Shown one piece after another: positions 9,592 through 17,379 of a stretch of 64,000 nt of DNA. The DNA comes from an uncultured Clostridia bacterium (GTDB lineage Bacteria; Bacillota; Clostridia; Oscillospirales; Ruminococcaceae). The stretch lies in contig CALXGR010000002.1 of the NCBI GenBank assembly GCA_944387885.1, positions 1 through 64,000 on the forward strand, read 5' to 3'. Numbering within the stretch: position 1 is the stretch's first letter; the number at the start of each line of letters is the position of its first letter. The notes under the pieces were generated by a model. It was not told the origin of the DNA, made no database searches, and saw only the letters and a list, made by a program, of their open reading frames with translations. A program made the position numbers and the translations under genes.

Positions 9592-10671
9592 ATGAAAAAG
9601 CTGATTGCACTTCTGCTGGCTGTTGTCATGTGCCTGAGCCTGGTTGCTTGCGGCGCTTCCAATGACACTGCTGCCAACGACGCAGCTAACAACGATGCAG
9701 CTACTACTGATGAGGCTGCTGGCGAAGCTACCGGCGAGACCGTCAAGATTGGTATGGTTACCGATGTGGGCGGCGTTAACGACAAGTCCTTCAACCAGAC
9801 TTCCTGGGAAGGCCTGCAGGCCCTGGCTGCCGAGGACCCCACCTTTGAGGTGAGCTACCTGGAGTCCAAGACCGATGCTGACTACGCTTCCAACATTGAG
9901 TCCTTCATCGACGAGGACTACGACCTGATCATCTGCGTAGGCTACATGCTGGCTGATGCTACTCGTGCTGCTGCCGAGGCTAACCCCGACCAGAAGTTCG
10001 CTATCATCGACGATAACAGCTGCGAGGATCTGCCCAATGTTGCCTGCCTGATGTTCGCTCAGGCTGAGGCTTCCTACCTGGTAGGTGTTGTGGCTGGTAT
10101 GGCTACCGAGACCAACACTGTTGGCTACGTTCAGGGCATGGTTTCCGAGTCCATGAACCAGTTCGGCGTTGGCTTCATCTCCGGCGTTCTGGCTGCTAAC
10201 CCCGAGGCTACCGTTCTGCAGTTCAATGCTAACAGCTTCGGCGATCCCACCGGCGGTTCCGCTGCTACTACCGACATGATCACCAAGGGTGCTGACGTTG
10301 TGTTCCACGCTGCTGGCGGCACCGGCAACGGCGTTATCGAAGCTTGCGCTGCTAACAAGGTTTACGCTATCGGCGTTGACGCTGACCAGAGCCCCCTGGC
10401 TCCCGAGTACGTGCTGACCTCCGCTATGAAGCGTGTTGACACTGCTGCTCAGGACATTTCCAAGGCTGTCAAGGACGGCACCTTCACCGCTGGCACTCAT
10501 ATGTACGACATGACCAACGGCGGCGTGGACATTGCTCCCACTCAGGACCTCCTGACCGAGGAAATGATCGCTGCTGTTGAAGAGGCCAAGGCTGGCATTC
10601 TGGACGGCTCCATTGTGGTTCCCACCACTGCTGAGGAAGTTCCCGAGTTCACTCTGGACGACGCTGAGTAA
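9592..10671 (+). CDS. BMP-family substrate-binding lipoprotein of the ABC importer
   Basis: 359 residues. Signal peptide MKKLIALLLAVVMCLSLVAC with lipobox LVAC and lipidated Cys20, then an Ala/Asn/Asp-rich linker. The mature part begins VKIGMVTDVGGVNDKSFNQ, the hallmark of the BMP/Med family that binds nucleosides in bacteria such as B. subtilis and Treponema. Codon use is strongly biased to GCT/GTT, unlike its neighbours and consistent with very high expression. Start: ATG behind AAGGAGATAAATAAC; an upstream in-frame start would lie before the promoter's start site. Ligand is probably a nucleoside or related sugar (inference). Confidence 0.95.
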   Translation: MKKLIALLLAVVMCLSLVACGASNDTAANDAANNDAATTDEAAGEATGETVKIGMVTDVGGVNDKSFNQTSWEGLQALAAEDPTFEVSYLESKTDADYASNIESFIDEDYDLIICVGYMLADATRAAAEANPDQKFAIIDDNSCEDLPNVACLMFAQAEASYLVGVVAGMATETNTVGYVQGMVSESMNQFGVGFISGVLAANPEATVLQFNANSFGDPTGGSAATTDMITKGADVVFHAAGGTGNGVIEACAANKVYAIGVDADQSPLAPEYVLTSAMKRVDTAAQDISKAVKDGTFTAGTHMYDMTNGGVDIAPTQDLLTEEMIAAVEEAKAGILDGSIVVPTTAEEVPEFTLDDAE

Positions 10672-10694
10672 TCCGAGCTTGACCCTGATTTTTC

Positions 10695-10730
10695 CGGGCA
10701 GAGGGAAACCTCTGCCCGGTTTCTGTTTTA
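10695..10730 (+). terminator. Terminator of the BMP lipoprotein gene
   Basis: CCGGGCAGAGG-GAAA-CCTCTGCCCGG stem-loop followed by TTTCTGTTTT. Confidence 0.9.
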
Positions 10731-10732
10731 AA

Positions 10733-10776
10733 TAAAAAATGCTGCCCGCCATTAAAAACGGACAGCATTTTTTGTT
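10733..10776. terminator. Second, bidirectional hairpin between convergent genes
   Basis: AAAAAATGCTG pairs with CAGCATTTTTT around an 18-base loop. The symmetrical A/T runs allow it to terminate the minus-strand helicase-loader gene as well as read-through from the left. Confidence 0.7.
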
Positions 10777-10787
10777 TGCAGAATAAA

Positions 10788-11768
10788 TCAACCTTTTTTC
10801 AGGCTCTGCCGGACCCGTAGGTCCTGACCAAAGAACCGAATCATCTTGCAGTTGCCCAGAATCCGGCTGGCGATTTTTTCGGTGTACCTGCTCTGAATCA
10901 CGCCGGGATCGATGATGTTGGTGGTGTAGATGGTGGCCCGGTGGGTGAGAAGCCGGTGATTTACCAGTTCATACAAAGCGCTGGTGGTATAGCTGTTGAG
11001 AAACTCAGTACCTAAATCGTCCAGAATCAGCAGATCCGCCTCTTTCACCGTGTCCATCCAGAGGGAATCTCCCTCCTGGAAATGCTCCCGGTCCAGCTGA
11101 GCCATAAGATCGGCGGCGCTGGCGTAAATCACATCATATCCCTGGTTCAGGACCCGGTCCGCGATGCTGAGAGCCAGCTTGGTTTTCCCCAAACCGGCGC
11201 TTCCGGTAAAGAGAAGGTTCCGGCTGTCGGGGCTGAATTCCTGGGCATACTTTTGGGCAAAGGCAAGCATTTTGCCCATGTATTCCCGCAGGTTTCCGCC
11301 CAGTTCAGGGTCGATCCCGTCGGGATACTTATCCAGGGAGAAGGAAGAAAAATCCGAAAGCTGAAGGGGAGAGGAGCGGTTGATCTCCTCCCGGCGCAGC
11401 ACCCGCACCCGCTGGTGGACACACTGACAGGTGAGCCCCTGGCTCTTTCCCGTATCCTTGCAGATGGGACAGGTGTACTTGGGTTCCAAAGCGTTTTCCG
11501 GATATCCGGCAGAGGCCAGCAGGGCCTTTTTCTCGGCAGCGATCCGGGCAACTGCTTCCAGGGCGGCTGCCCGTTTGGTGGCGTCTCCTTCCAGGGCGGC
11601 CAGCATAGCCTGGCTGCCCTGACGGCGGGCTTCGTCCTCCAATGGCTTCAGGCCGGGAAGAGCCTGGTAAATCTTCTCATTGTCCTGGTGGGCCTGCATA
11701 ACAGCCCGCTGACGGTTGTCTGAAGCCCAGTCCCGGGCCAGACGGTAAAGTTCGTCCCTGCTTTTCAT
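10788..11768 (-). CDS. DnaI/DnaC-like replicative helicase loader (AAA+ ATPase)
   Basis: 326 residues. N-terminal helical region, then a zinc-binding cluster with Cys100, Cys103, Cys114 and Cys116 (CPIC...CQC), as in B. subtilis DnaI. The C-terminal AAA+ domain has Walker A GSAGLGKT (189-196) and Walker B LLILDDLGTEF (Asp250/Asp251). Members load the replicative helicase onto DNA at origins and restart forks. Start: ATG behind AAAGGAGAGATCATC. Across a tRNA gene lies a DnaD-domain gene on the other strand; DnaD and DnaI proteins act together in primosome assembly, which supports the call. Confidence 0.9.
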   Translation of the reverse strand: MKSRDELYRLARDWASDNRQRAVMQAHQDNEKIYQALPGLKPLEDEARRQGSQAMLAALEGDATKRAAALEAVARIAAEKKALLASAGYPENALEPKYTCPICKDTGKSQGLTCQCVHQRVRVLRREEINRSSPLQLSDFSSFSLDKYPDGIDPELGGNLREYMGKMLAFAQKYAQEFSPDSRNLLFTGSAGLGKTKLALSIADRVLNQGYDVIYASAADLMAQLDREHFQEGDSLWMDTVKEADLLILDDLGTEFLNSYTTSALYELVNHRLLTHRATIYTTNIIDPGVIQSRYTEKIASRILGNCKMIRFFGQDLRVRQSLKKG

Positions 11769-11806
11769 GATGATCTCTCCTTTGGGAGAAAATGTGCTAT
11801 TAAAAA

Positions 11807-11837
11807 ACCGAAGTGCGGCGGCCTGCTACACTTCGGT
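11807..11837 (-). terminator. Terminator of the tRNA-Gly gene
   Basis: ACCGAAGTG (11807-11815) pairs with CACTTCGGT (11829-11837); reading on the minus strand it is followed by TTTTTAA. Confidence 0.8.
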
Positions 11838-11841
11838 ATGC

Positions 11842-11915
11842 TGGAGCGGATAATGGGAGTCGAACCCACCTATTCAGCTTGGGAAGCTGACATTCTACCG
11901 ATGAATTATATCCGC
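11842..11915 (-). tRNA. tRNA-Gly, anticodon CCC
   Basis: Full cloverleaf on the minus strand: acceptor GCGGATA/TATCCGC, anticodon stem TCAGC/GCTGA with loop TTCCCAA (anticodon CCC, reads GGG), T-loop TTCGACT, and encoded CCA. A second tRNA-Gly in the window (51977) has anticodon TCC. Confidence 0.95.
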
Positions 11916-12006
11916 ACTTCTTCTGAACAAATCTAGTCTACCAAAATTCAGAAACCTTGTCAAGAGAAAGTTTGGGGGTGAAAATGCTACCACTCCCAGG
12001 CGATTT

Positions 12007-12016
12007 GTGCTATACT
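12007..12016 (+). promoter_or_regulatory. Extended -10 promoter of the DnaD-domain gene
   Basis: TGCTATACT: TG one base before TATACT (12011-12016). No clear -35. It fixes the start of the gene at 12050, since upstream in-frame starts fall before the transcript begins. Confidence 0.6.
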
Positions 12017-12049
12017 ATGGGAGCAAATGGAGAGATGGGAGGGCATTTC

Positions 12050-12949
12050 GTGGAATATGCACTGAAGGAAATCCAGGGAGACAGCCGTGCGGTACCCCAG
12101 CTGGTATTCAATCAGCTTCAGCGGGCAGATGGGGACTCTGTGCGGGCCGCCCTCTACCTGATCGCAGGGGGAAGCACTGACCCCAAACAGATGGCCCGGG
12201 AACTGCGGCTGAAAAGTGTCCGGGCAGCGGAAAATATTCTTCAATTCTGGGCGGGCGCGGGGCTCCTGGAGCCTAAGAATGCCCCCCGGCTGGAGGAGCC
12301 TGCCCCGGTATTGGACACCCGCCAAATCAATCTGGCGGCCATGCGGGACCCTATGGTGGCCACCCTTATGGAGGAAGTCCAGGCCCACTTTGGTAAAGTC
12401 CTCAGCCACAGTGAAATGCAGCGGCTGGCAGGCCTGTATCTTCAGGAGGAATATCCGTTGGATGTTATCCTGATCTGCTGCGCCTACCTGGCACAAAGCG
12501 GAAAACGAACGGTTGCCAGACTGAGCAGTGAGCTGGCCCGGTGGCGGGAAAATGGGGTGGAAACCGGGGAACAGGCAGAGCGGTATCTGGTTCTGCTGGA
12601 ACGGCGGAGAAAAGAGGAGGAGGCTGTTGCACCCCTCTTTGGAATCACGCCCCAGGACCTGACCCTGGCCCAGAAGCGCTCTATCTACAGCTGGTTCGAG
12701 GACTGGAATTTCTCCCTGCCCATGATTCGGGAGGCGCTGGTCCACGCTGAGGATAAAAATACCATCCGGTATGTAAACGGGATACTTCGCACCTGGCACA
12801 GTCAGGGCTATACCCAGCCTTCCCAGGTGCAGGGATCGGGTGTATTGCAGGGCAGCAATATTACCTCCACCGCTGCACAGCCCACCCAGGCATCCGGCTC
12901 CATTCAGGCAATGTTCAGCCAGGACTGGAACCAGGCTTTTGAGGATTAA
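12050..12949 (+). CDS. DnaD-domain primosome/replication protein
   Basis: 299 residues. N-terminal winged-helix-like part (AAENILQFWAGAGLLEP resembles a DnaD_N wing) and two DnaB_2/DnaD-type segments; the second contains YSWFEDWNFSLPMIREALVHA and IRYVNGILRTWHSQGYT, close to the YxxxIRxW signature that binds single-stranded DNA. Start: GTG at 12050, 6 bases after GGGAGGG; the first residues are MEYALKEIQGD. Likely works with the DnaI-like loader encoded nearby in replication initiation. The C-terminus is a Gln/Ser/Thr-rich linker. Followed at 15 bases by a small gene of unknown function. Confidence 0.85.
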   Translation: MEYALKEIQGDSRAVPQLVFNQLQRADGDSVRAALYLIAGGSTDPKQMARELRLKSVRAAENILQFWAGAGLLEPKNAPRLEEPAPVLDTRQINLAAMRDPMVATLMEEVQAHFGKVLSHSEMQRLAGLYLQEEYPLDVILICCAYLAQSGKRTVARLSSELARWRENGVETGEQAERYLVLLERRRKEEEAVAPLFGITPQDLTLAQKRSIYSWFEDWNFSLPMIREALVHAEDKNTIRYVNGILRTWHSQGYTQPSQVQGSGVLQGSNITSTAAQPTQASGSIQAMFSQDWNQAFED

Positions 12950-12964
12950 AGGAGGAAAAAGAGA

Positions 12965-13351
12965 ATGCTGGAACTGGAAAAGCTGCCGGTTTATCTCTAT
13001 TTTAAAAACGGGAATACCTACTCCGGTGCCCATGAGGGAATGCGGTACCAGATTCGCCAGGGAGGCAGACCGGACCCGGATGACCCGGCAGGAAAGAAAA
13101 AAATCCCTTACCTGGAGGTAAGGGCATGGCCGGAACCCTGGAGCATTGAAAACACCGACCCTGCCAAAATTTCCACCCAGGAATTTTCTCCCGATCTGGC
13201 AGGATTGGAACAAGGAGTAAACTGGCTGAAGGAACTGCTTGTTTCACGCCGGGAGGATTGGGAGAATATTCCCTCCATCCTGGACTGTCAGCCTTGGAAA
13301 CCGGCCCCCGAACCGGAGGAAACAGAAAAAGATACCCCGCCTTGGGAATAA
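12965..13351 (+). CDS. Hypothetical protein in the DnaD operon
   Basis: 128 residues, no family recognised. Soluble, Trp- and Pro-rich, with an acidic, proline-rich C-terminus (EPEETEKDTPPWE). Start: ATG behind AAAGGAGGAAAAAGAG. The 15-base gap after the DnaD-domain gene indicates cotranscription, so a role linked to replication or cell division is possible but unsupported by sequence. The reading frame uses codons like its neighbours, so it is probably a real gene. Confidence 0.6.
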   Translation: MLELEKLPVYLYFKNGNTYSGAHEGMRYQIRQGGRPDPDDPAGKKKIPYLEVRAWPEPWSIENTDPAKISTQEFSPDLAGLEQGVNWLKELLVSRREDWENIPSILDCQPWKPAPEPEETEKDTPPWE

Positions 13352-13361
13352 AAAAAGAATG

Positions 13362-13390
13362 CCCACCGGTTGTGCGGACCGGTGGGCACC
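13362..13390. terminator. Strong GC hairpin after the DnaD operon
   Basis: TGCCCACCGGT pairs with ACCGGTGGGCA. The canonical T-run (TTCTTTTTTT) follows only when read on the minus strand; on the plus strand the hairpin is followed by CCAAGG. It can still slow plus-strand transcription, but its orientation fits a minus-strand transcript. Confidence 0.6.
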
Positions 13391-13538
13391 AAGGAAAGAG
13401 GGAAAGATAAGAAAGATGCTAGGCATCTGCAAATTAGCGTTTTTTCATTGACTTCATTATACCTCAGGAGTACAATTTAGTAAAACGCTTTATTTTCAGG
13501 TTAAAGGTGAAAGAAATTCACTATGTGAGGAAAAGACC

Positions 13539-14411
13539 ATGACCTTGCTGGACTATCAGGTATTTTGGGAAATCAGTCACCTGGGAAGTTTTGCGGCCGC
13601 TGCCAAAAAGCTTCATCTTACCCCCTCGGCCATCAGCCACGCCGTGGCGGGAATGGAGCGGGAATGCGGTTTCAGCCTGTTTCAGAGGGCCAAGAACGGG
13701 GTGTCCCTGACCAGCGGAGGCCGGCGGCTCTTGCCGGCAGCCCAGCAGGTGCTGGCCAGTCAGGAATTTTTCCGACAGACCCTGGAGGAAATCAACGGAT
13801 TGGCCCGGGGCCACGTGGCCATTGGAACCTTCAACAGCGTCTGCACCACTTGGCTGCCCCCGTTGATCAAACTGTTCCGGAGTCGGAACCCGGGAATCCA
13901 GGTGGAAGTATACCAGGGAAGCTATCAGGACGTGGCCAACTGGCTGAAGGAAGGCGTGGTGGACCTGGGAATCCTGTCCGAAGATGCGGCCACGGAGTTC
14001 CAGTTTACCCCTCTCAGCCGGGACAAACTGGTTTGCGTGGTTCCGGATAATTTCACCCCGGCAGCAGGGGACCACATCCGGGTGGAGGAGCTGGAAGGCC
14101 AGCCTTTTGTCCTCCAAAGTTCCGGGTCCAATGTGGATATCCGGGACTTTTTCAAGCGGCACCAGATGGAACTGCAGGTCAGCTGCCATGTGCAGGATGA
14201 CCAGGCCTGTATCGCTCTGGTGGAAAGTGGACTGGGAATCTGTGTGGTTCCGGAACTGGTGCTGAAATGTTTTGCCCGTCCCATCCGAGCCTATCCCATC
14301 CGCCCGGAAGAATACCGGGTCATTGGCCTGGCAGTGATGGCAGGAACAACCCTGACTCCCGCAGCCAAAGAACTGAGCAAAGCCATCTGTTCCGTGGGAG
14401 AGCTGACATAA
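13539..14411 (+). CDS. LysR-family transcriptional regulator
   Basis: 290 residues, normal LysR length. N-terminal winged HTH with FWEISHLGSFAAAAKKLHLTPSAIS and LFQRAKNGVSLTSGGRRLL; C-terminal periplasmic-binding-like effector domain beginning GHVAIGTFNSVCTTWLPPLI, with the LVCVVPDNF strand typical of the family. The N-terminal pattern is like CysL/CbbR-type members. Stands alone: no divergently transcribed partner, and flanked by terminators, so its target and effector are not apparent. Confidence 0.92.
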   Translation: MTLLDYQVFWEISHLGSFAAAAKKLHLTPSAISHAVAGMERECGFSLFQRAKNGVSLTSGGRRLLPAAQQVLASQEFFRQTLEEINGLARGHVAIGTFNSVCTTWLPPLIKLFRSRNPGIQVEVYQGSYQDVANWLKEGVVDLGILSEDAATEFQFTPLSRDKLVCVVPDNFTPAAGDHIRVEELEGQPFVLQSSGSNVDIRDFFKRHQMELQVSCHVQDDQACIALVESGLGICVVPELVLKCFARPIRAYPIRPEEYRVIGLAVMAGTTLTPAAKELSKAICSVGELT

Positions 14412-14428
14412 GAATTTTATCAGAAACG

Positions 14429-14468
14429 AAAAAAGCCAGACTAAGTATTACACTTAGTCTGGCTTTTA
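14429..14468. terminator. Bidirectional terminator between the LysR and glycosyltransferase genes
   Basis: AAAAAGCCAGACTAAG pairs with CTTAGTCTGGCTTTT across a 7-base loop; A and T runs on both sides serve the converging genes. Confidence 0.9.
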
Positions 14469-14477
14469 CTATGATTT

Positions 14478-15446
14478 TCAGGATTCCTGATCCTCCCAGG
14501 TGCGTTCGCTGATGATGTACCGGGGCCGGGCTTTGGTTTCCATATAAATTTTTCCGATGTATTCTCCGATGACTCCCAGACAAAGCAGCTGAACACCGCT
14601 CATAAAGCAGAGAATGCAGACGGTGCTGGCCCATCCCCAGACAGAGTGTCCGGTAAGGCTGGTCACCACGGCCCAGATCACGCCCAAAAAGCTGATAACC
14701 GAGACCAAAGCTCCGAAACCGGTGATCAAACGGATGGGCTTGACACTGAGACTGGTGATTCCATCAAAGGCCAGAGCCAGCATTTTTTTCAGGGGATAAT
14801 GGCTTTCCCCTGCAATTCGCTCTGCACGCTCATAGTAAACACTGGTGCTTTTAAAGCCAACCAGGGGAACCATTCCCCGGAGGAAGATGTTCACCTCTTT
14901 GAAGTTGGCAAACTCCTGCAGGACCCGGCTGGAGATGAGACGATAGTCAGCATGGTTGAAAACGCACTCGGCCCCCATCCAGTTCATAAGGTGATAGAAC
15001 CCTTCGGCGGTAAACCGCTTGAAGAAGGTATCGGTGTCTCGTTTGCTCCGGACCCCGTACACCACTTCGCATCCTTCCAGATAGGCATCTACCATCTTGT
15101 CCATGGCGTTGATGTCATCCTGACCGTCACAGTCGATGCTGATGGTAATGTCGCACCGGTCTTTGGCTTCCATCAGCCCAGCCAGAACAGCGTTCTGGTG
15201 ACCCCGGTTCCGGCTCTGGCTGATTCCCAGAAAATGAGGGTCCTCTTTTGCCAACTGTGAGATGATTTCCCAGGTCCGGTCTTTGCTGCCGTCGTTCACA
15301 AACAGGACCCGGCTGTCGGGGGAAATTTTTCCGGCGGCTTCCAGGGTCTCCAGCTTTTCCCGGAACATGGTACAGGTAATGGGAAGCACCTCCTGCTCGT
15401 TGTAGCAGGGAATCACAATGTAAAGGCAGGGAAGTTTCTGTCTCAT
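14478..15446 (-). CDS. GT2 membrane glycosyltransferase (GtrB/DPM1-like)
   Basis: 322 residues. The N-terminal GT-A domain starts YIVIPCYNEQEVLP, with VNDGSKDRTWEII and the metal/nucleotide-sugar motif DCDGQDD; two C-terminal membrane helices follow. This is the layout of polyprenyl-phosphate sugar transferases such as GtrB and YkcC, which load undecaprenyl phosphate with a sugar for cell-envelope decoration. Start: ATG at 15446 behind AAAGGAACTC; an in-frame TTG at 15464 overlaps the upstream stop but lacks a ribosome site. Cotranscribed after the Crp/Fnr gene (14-base gap), so its expression may follow that regulator. Acceptor and sugar unknown. Confidence 0.85.
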   Translation of the reverse strand: MRQKLPCLYIVIPCYNEQEVLPITCTMFREKLETLEAAGKISPDSRVLFVNDGSKDRTWEIISQLAKEDPHFLGISQSRNRGHQNAVLAGLMEAKDRCDITISIDCDGQDDINAMDKMVDAYLEGCEVVYGVRSKRDTDTFFKRFTAEGFYHLMNWMGAECVFNHADYRLISSRVLQEFANFKEVNIFLRGMVPLVGFKSTSVYYERAERIAGESHYPLKKMLALAFDGITSLSVKPIRLITGFGALVSVISFLGVIWAVVTSLTGHSVWGWASTVCILCFMSGVQLLCLGVIGEYIGKIYMETKARPRYIISERTWEDQES

Positions 15447-15460
15447 AATAAGAGTTCCTT

Positions 15461-16150
15461 TCAATGGGCTGCCTGGTTGGCCAAAGCCGCTTTGTCCAGC
15501 AGCTTGAAGCTGCTTTTGTACAGTTCGATCAATCCCTCATTCTGCATCCGGTTCAGCTCACGGCTGAGGGCGCTTCGCTCGCAGTTGAGATAATCGGCCA
15601 ACCCTGCCCGGTTGAGGGTGATGGAGAAGGTGTCTTTCCCCTGGCGGGCCGCTTCGTCCAGCAGCCAGGTGCAGAGCTTGGCCCGAAGGGTTTTCAGAAT
15701 CAAAAGGTCAACTCTCCGGTTGAGGGCAAAATATTTCTCGCTGATGGTAGCCACCAGATTCTGCATAAGCTGGTTATGACTGTAATGGAGAGAATGACAG
15801 GGATGGATAATCTTCTGGTAGGGAAAGAAGACCGCCTTGCAGTCGGTCCGGGCCAGAATGGTCACCGGACTTTTCAGGGAACTGCCGCTGAGCACGTCCC
15901 CAAAAATATCCCCGGGGCCCAGATGGGTGATAAGGACCTCGGCACCGTCGGGAGTGTTTTTGATCCCGTCCGCCTGGCCATCCAGAATGATTCCGATGTC
16001 GTGGCTTTCGTATCCGAACAGGAGAAGAATTTCTCCCTTGTGAAAGGTCTTTACCTGAGGACGGAAACATTGGAGCAATTCCTCAAGCCCCTGCAGGGAA
16101 ATTCCTCGGAACAGACTGGTAGACATAAGTATGGGATAATATTCCTCCAA
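15461..16150 (-). CDS. Crp/Fnr-family transcriptional regulator
   Basis: 229 residues. N-terminal cyclic-nucleotide-binding-like beta barrel (KGEILLLFGYESHDIGIILDGQADG, GDIFGDVLSG) and C-terminal HTH_Crp (NRAGLADYLNCERSALSRELNRMQ). It lacks the N-terminal cysteine set of FNR and the full cAMP-binding signature, so the effector is unknown; members in anaerobes answer to redox, nitric oxide, CO or small metabolites. Start: TTG at 16150 behind AAGGAGGGGTC. Divergent from an ABC importer and sharing a 14-base perfect palindrome in between. Confidence 0.9.
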   Translation of the reverse strand: MEEYYPILMSTSLFRGISLQGLEELLQCFRPQVKTFHKGEILLLFGYESHDIGIILDGQADGIKNTPDGAEVLITHLGPGDIFGDVLSGSSLKSPVTILARTDCKAVFFPYQKIIHPCHSLHYSHNQLMQNLVATISEKYFALNRRVDLLILKTLRAKLCTWLLDEAARQGKDTFSITLNRAGLADYLNCERSALSRELNRMQNEGLIELYKSSFKLLDKAALANQAAH

Positions 16151-16171
16151 AAAGACCCCTCCTTTTCGGTT

Positions 16172-16185
16172 GTTGCTTAAGCAAC
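16172..16185. promoter_or_regulatory. Perfect palindrome GTTGCTTAAGCAAC, probable Crp/Fnr operator
   Basis: A 14-base perfect palindrome in the divergent intergenic region. It covers the -35 (TTGCTT, 16173-16178) of the predicted ABC-importer promoter and is about 22 bases upstream of the Crp/Fnr start codon. That position suits repression of the importer and autoregulation. Assignment to this regulator is inferred from position and symmetry. Confidence 0.55.
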
Positions 16186-16201
16186 GAACTAAGCCTATTA
16201 T
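16173..16201 (+). promoter_or_regulatory. Promoter of the SsuABC-type importer
   Basis: TTGCTT (16173-16178), 17-base spacer, TATTAT (16196-16201). The -35 is embedded in the palindrome. Confidence 0.6.
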
Positions 16202-16338
16202 ACTCTAAAATGTCAGGGAATACAAGGAAATCTGATTTTTGCCCGTTGCGGCGGCAACTGACAAAAACACAGGGAAAGGATAGAATAAGGAAGATTCTGA
16301 ATCACTATTTCCAGCGATGGATGAAAGGAAGAAAAAAC

Positions 16339-17379
16339 ATGAAAAAAGTTATATCCCTTTTGCTAGTCCTGGCTCTCTGTCTGGGACTGGCCGCCTGCAC
16401 AGCCCAACAGGAACAGACTTCCCCTGCGGTGGAACAGACCCCTGCAGTGGAGGAAGAGCCTGTCCAGGAGACCGAGACAGACCCGGTCACCTGCCGTATT
16501 GCCGGCCTGAAAGGTCCCACCACCATGGGCCTGGTCAATCTCATGAAGAAGGCCGAGGAAGGTCAGACCCAGCAGGCATATGAATTCAGCGTTTACGGAA
16601 CTGCCGATGAGATCCTGCCCCTTCTCCTTCAGGGGGAACTGGATGTGGCAGCCATCCCTGCCAACCTGGCTTCCACCCTCTACGCCAAGACTGAGGGACA
16701 GATTCAGGCCATGGCAGTAAACACCCTGGGAGTGCTCTATGTGGTGACCACCGACGATTCCATCCAGTCTCTGGAGGACCTGAAAGGCCGGACTGTTCTC
16801 AGCACCGGAAAGGGAACCACCCCCGAGTACCTGTTCCGGTATCTTCTCAACCAGGCGGGAATTGACCCGGACAAAGACCTGACCCTGGAATACAAGAGTG
16901 AGGCCACTGAGGTGGTGGCTGCCATGCAGGCAGACAGCAGCTATCCTGTTGTCGTCCTGCCCCAGCCCTATGTGACCGCTGCACAGGCCCAGATGGAGAA
17001 CCTGCGGGTGGCAGTAAGCCTGACTGAAGAGTGGAACAAGCACAGTGAGAGCCCCCTCATTACCGGCGTGACTGTGGTCCGGGCCGAGTTTGCCCAGGAG
17101 CATCCCGAGGTGATGGAAGCTTTGGCCGCAGACTACAAGGCCAGCGTGGAAGCTGCCTGCAACGATCTGGAAACCACCGCCGCCCTCTGTGAGGAGTATG
17201 GCCTGGTAGGCAGCGCAGCCATTGCGCAGAAGGCTCTGCCCGGCTGCAACATTGTCTATATGGACGGGGAAGAGATGAAGGAAGCCCTGGAATTCTATCT
17301 CCAGGTCCTCTATGATGCAGATCCTGCCAGCGTGGGAGGCGCCCTGCCCGGGGACGATTTCTACCTTGCAGCTTCTTAA
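16339..17379 (+). CDS. ABC importer substrate-binding lipoprotein (NMT1/SsuA-like)
   Basis: 346 residues. Signal peptide with lipobox LAAC, lipidated Cys20, Glu/Thr/Pro linker, then a type II binding fold: CRIAGLKGPTTMGLVNLM, LQGELDVAAIPANLAST, LKGRTVLSTGKGTTPEYLFRYL. These blocks are typical of the NMT1/SsuA/TauA family, which binds sulfonates, nitrate or thiamine-precursor-like molecules. Start: ATG at 16339 behind GAAAGGAAG. First gene of a three-gene importer (lipoprotein, permease, ATPase). Substrate cannot be read from the sequence; no riboswitch is visible upstream. Confidence 0.88.
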   Translation: MKKVISLLLVLALCLGLAACTAQQEQTSPAVEQTPAVEEEPVQETETDPVTCRIAGLKGPTTMGLVNLMKKAEEGQTQQAYEFSVYGTADEILPLLLQGELDVAAIPANLASTLYAKTEGQIQAMAVNTLGVLYVVTTDDSIQSLEDLKGRTVLSTGKGTTPEYLFRYLLNQAGIDPDKDLTLEYKSEATEVVAAMQADSSYPVVVLPQPYVTAAQAQMENLRVAVSLTEEWNKHSESPLITGVTVVRAEFAQEHPEVMEALAADYKASVEAACNDLETTAALCEEYGLVGSAAIAQKALPGCNIVYMDGEEMKEALEFYLQVLYDADPASVGGALPGDDFYLAAS

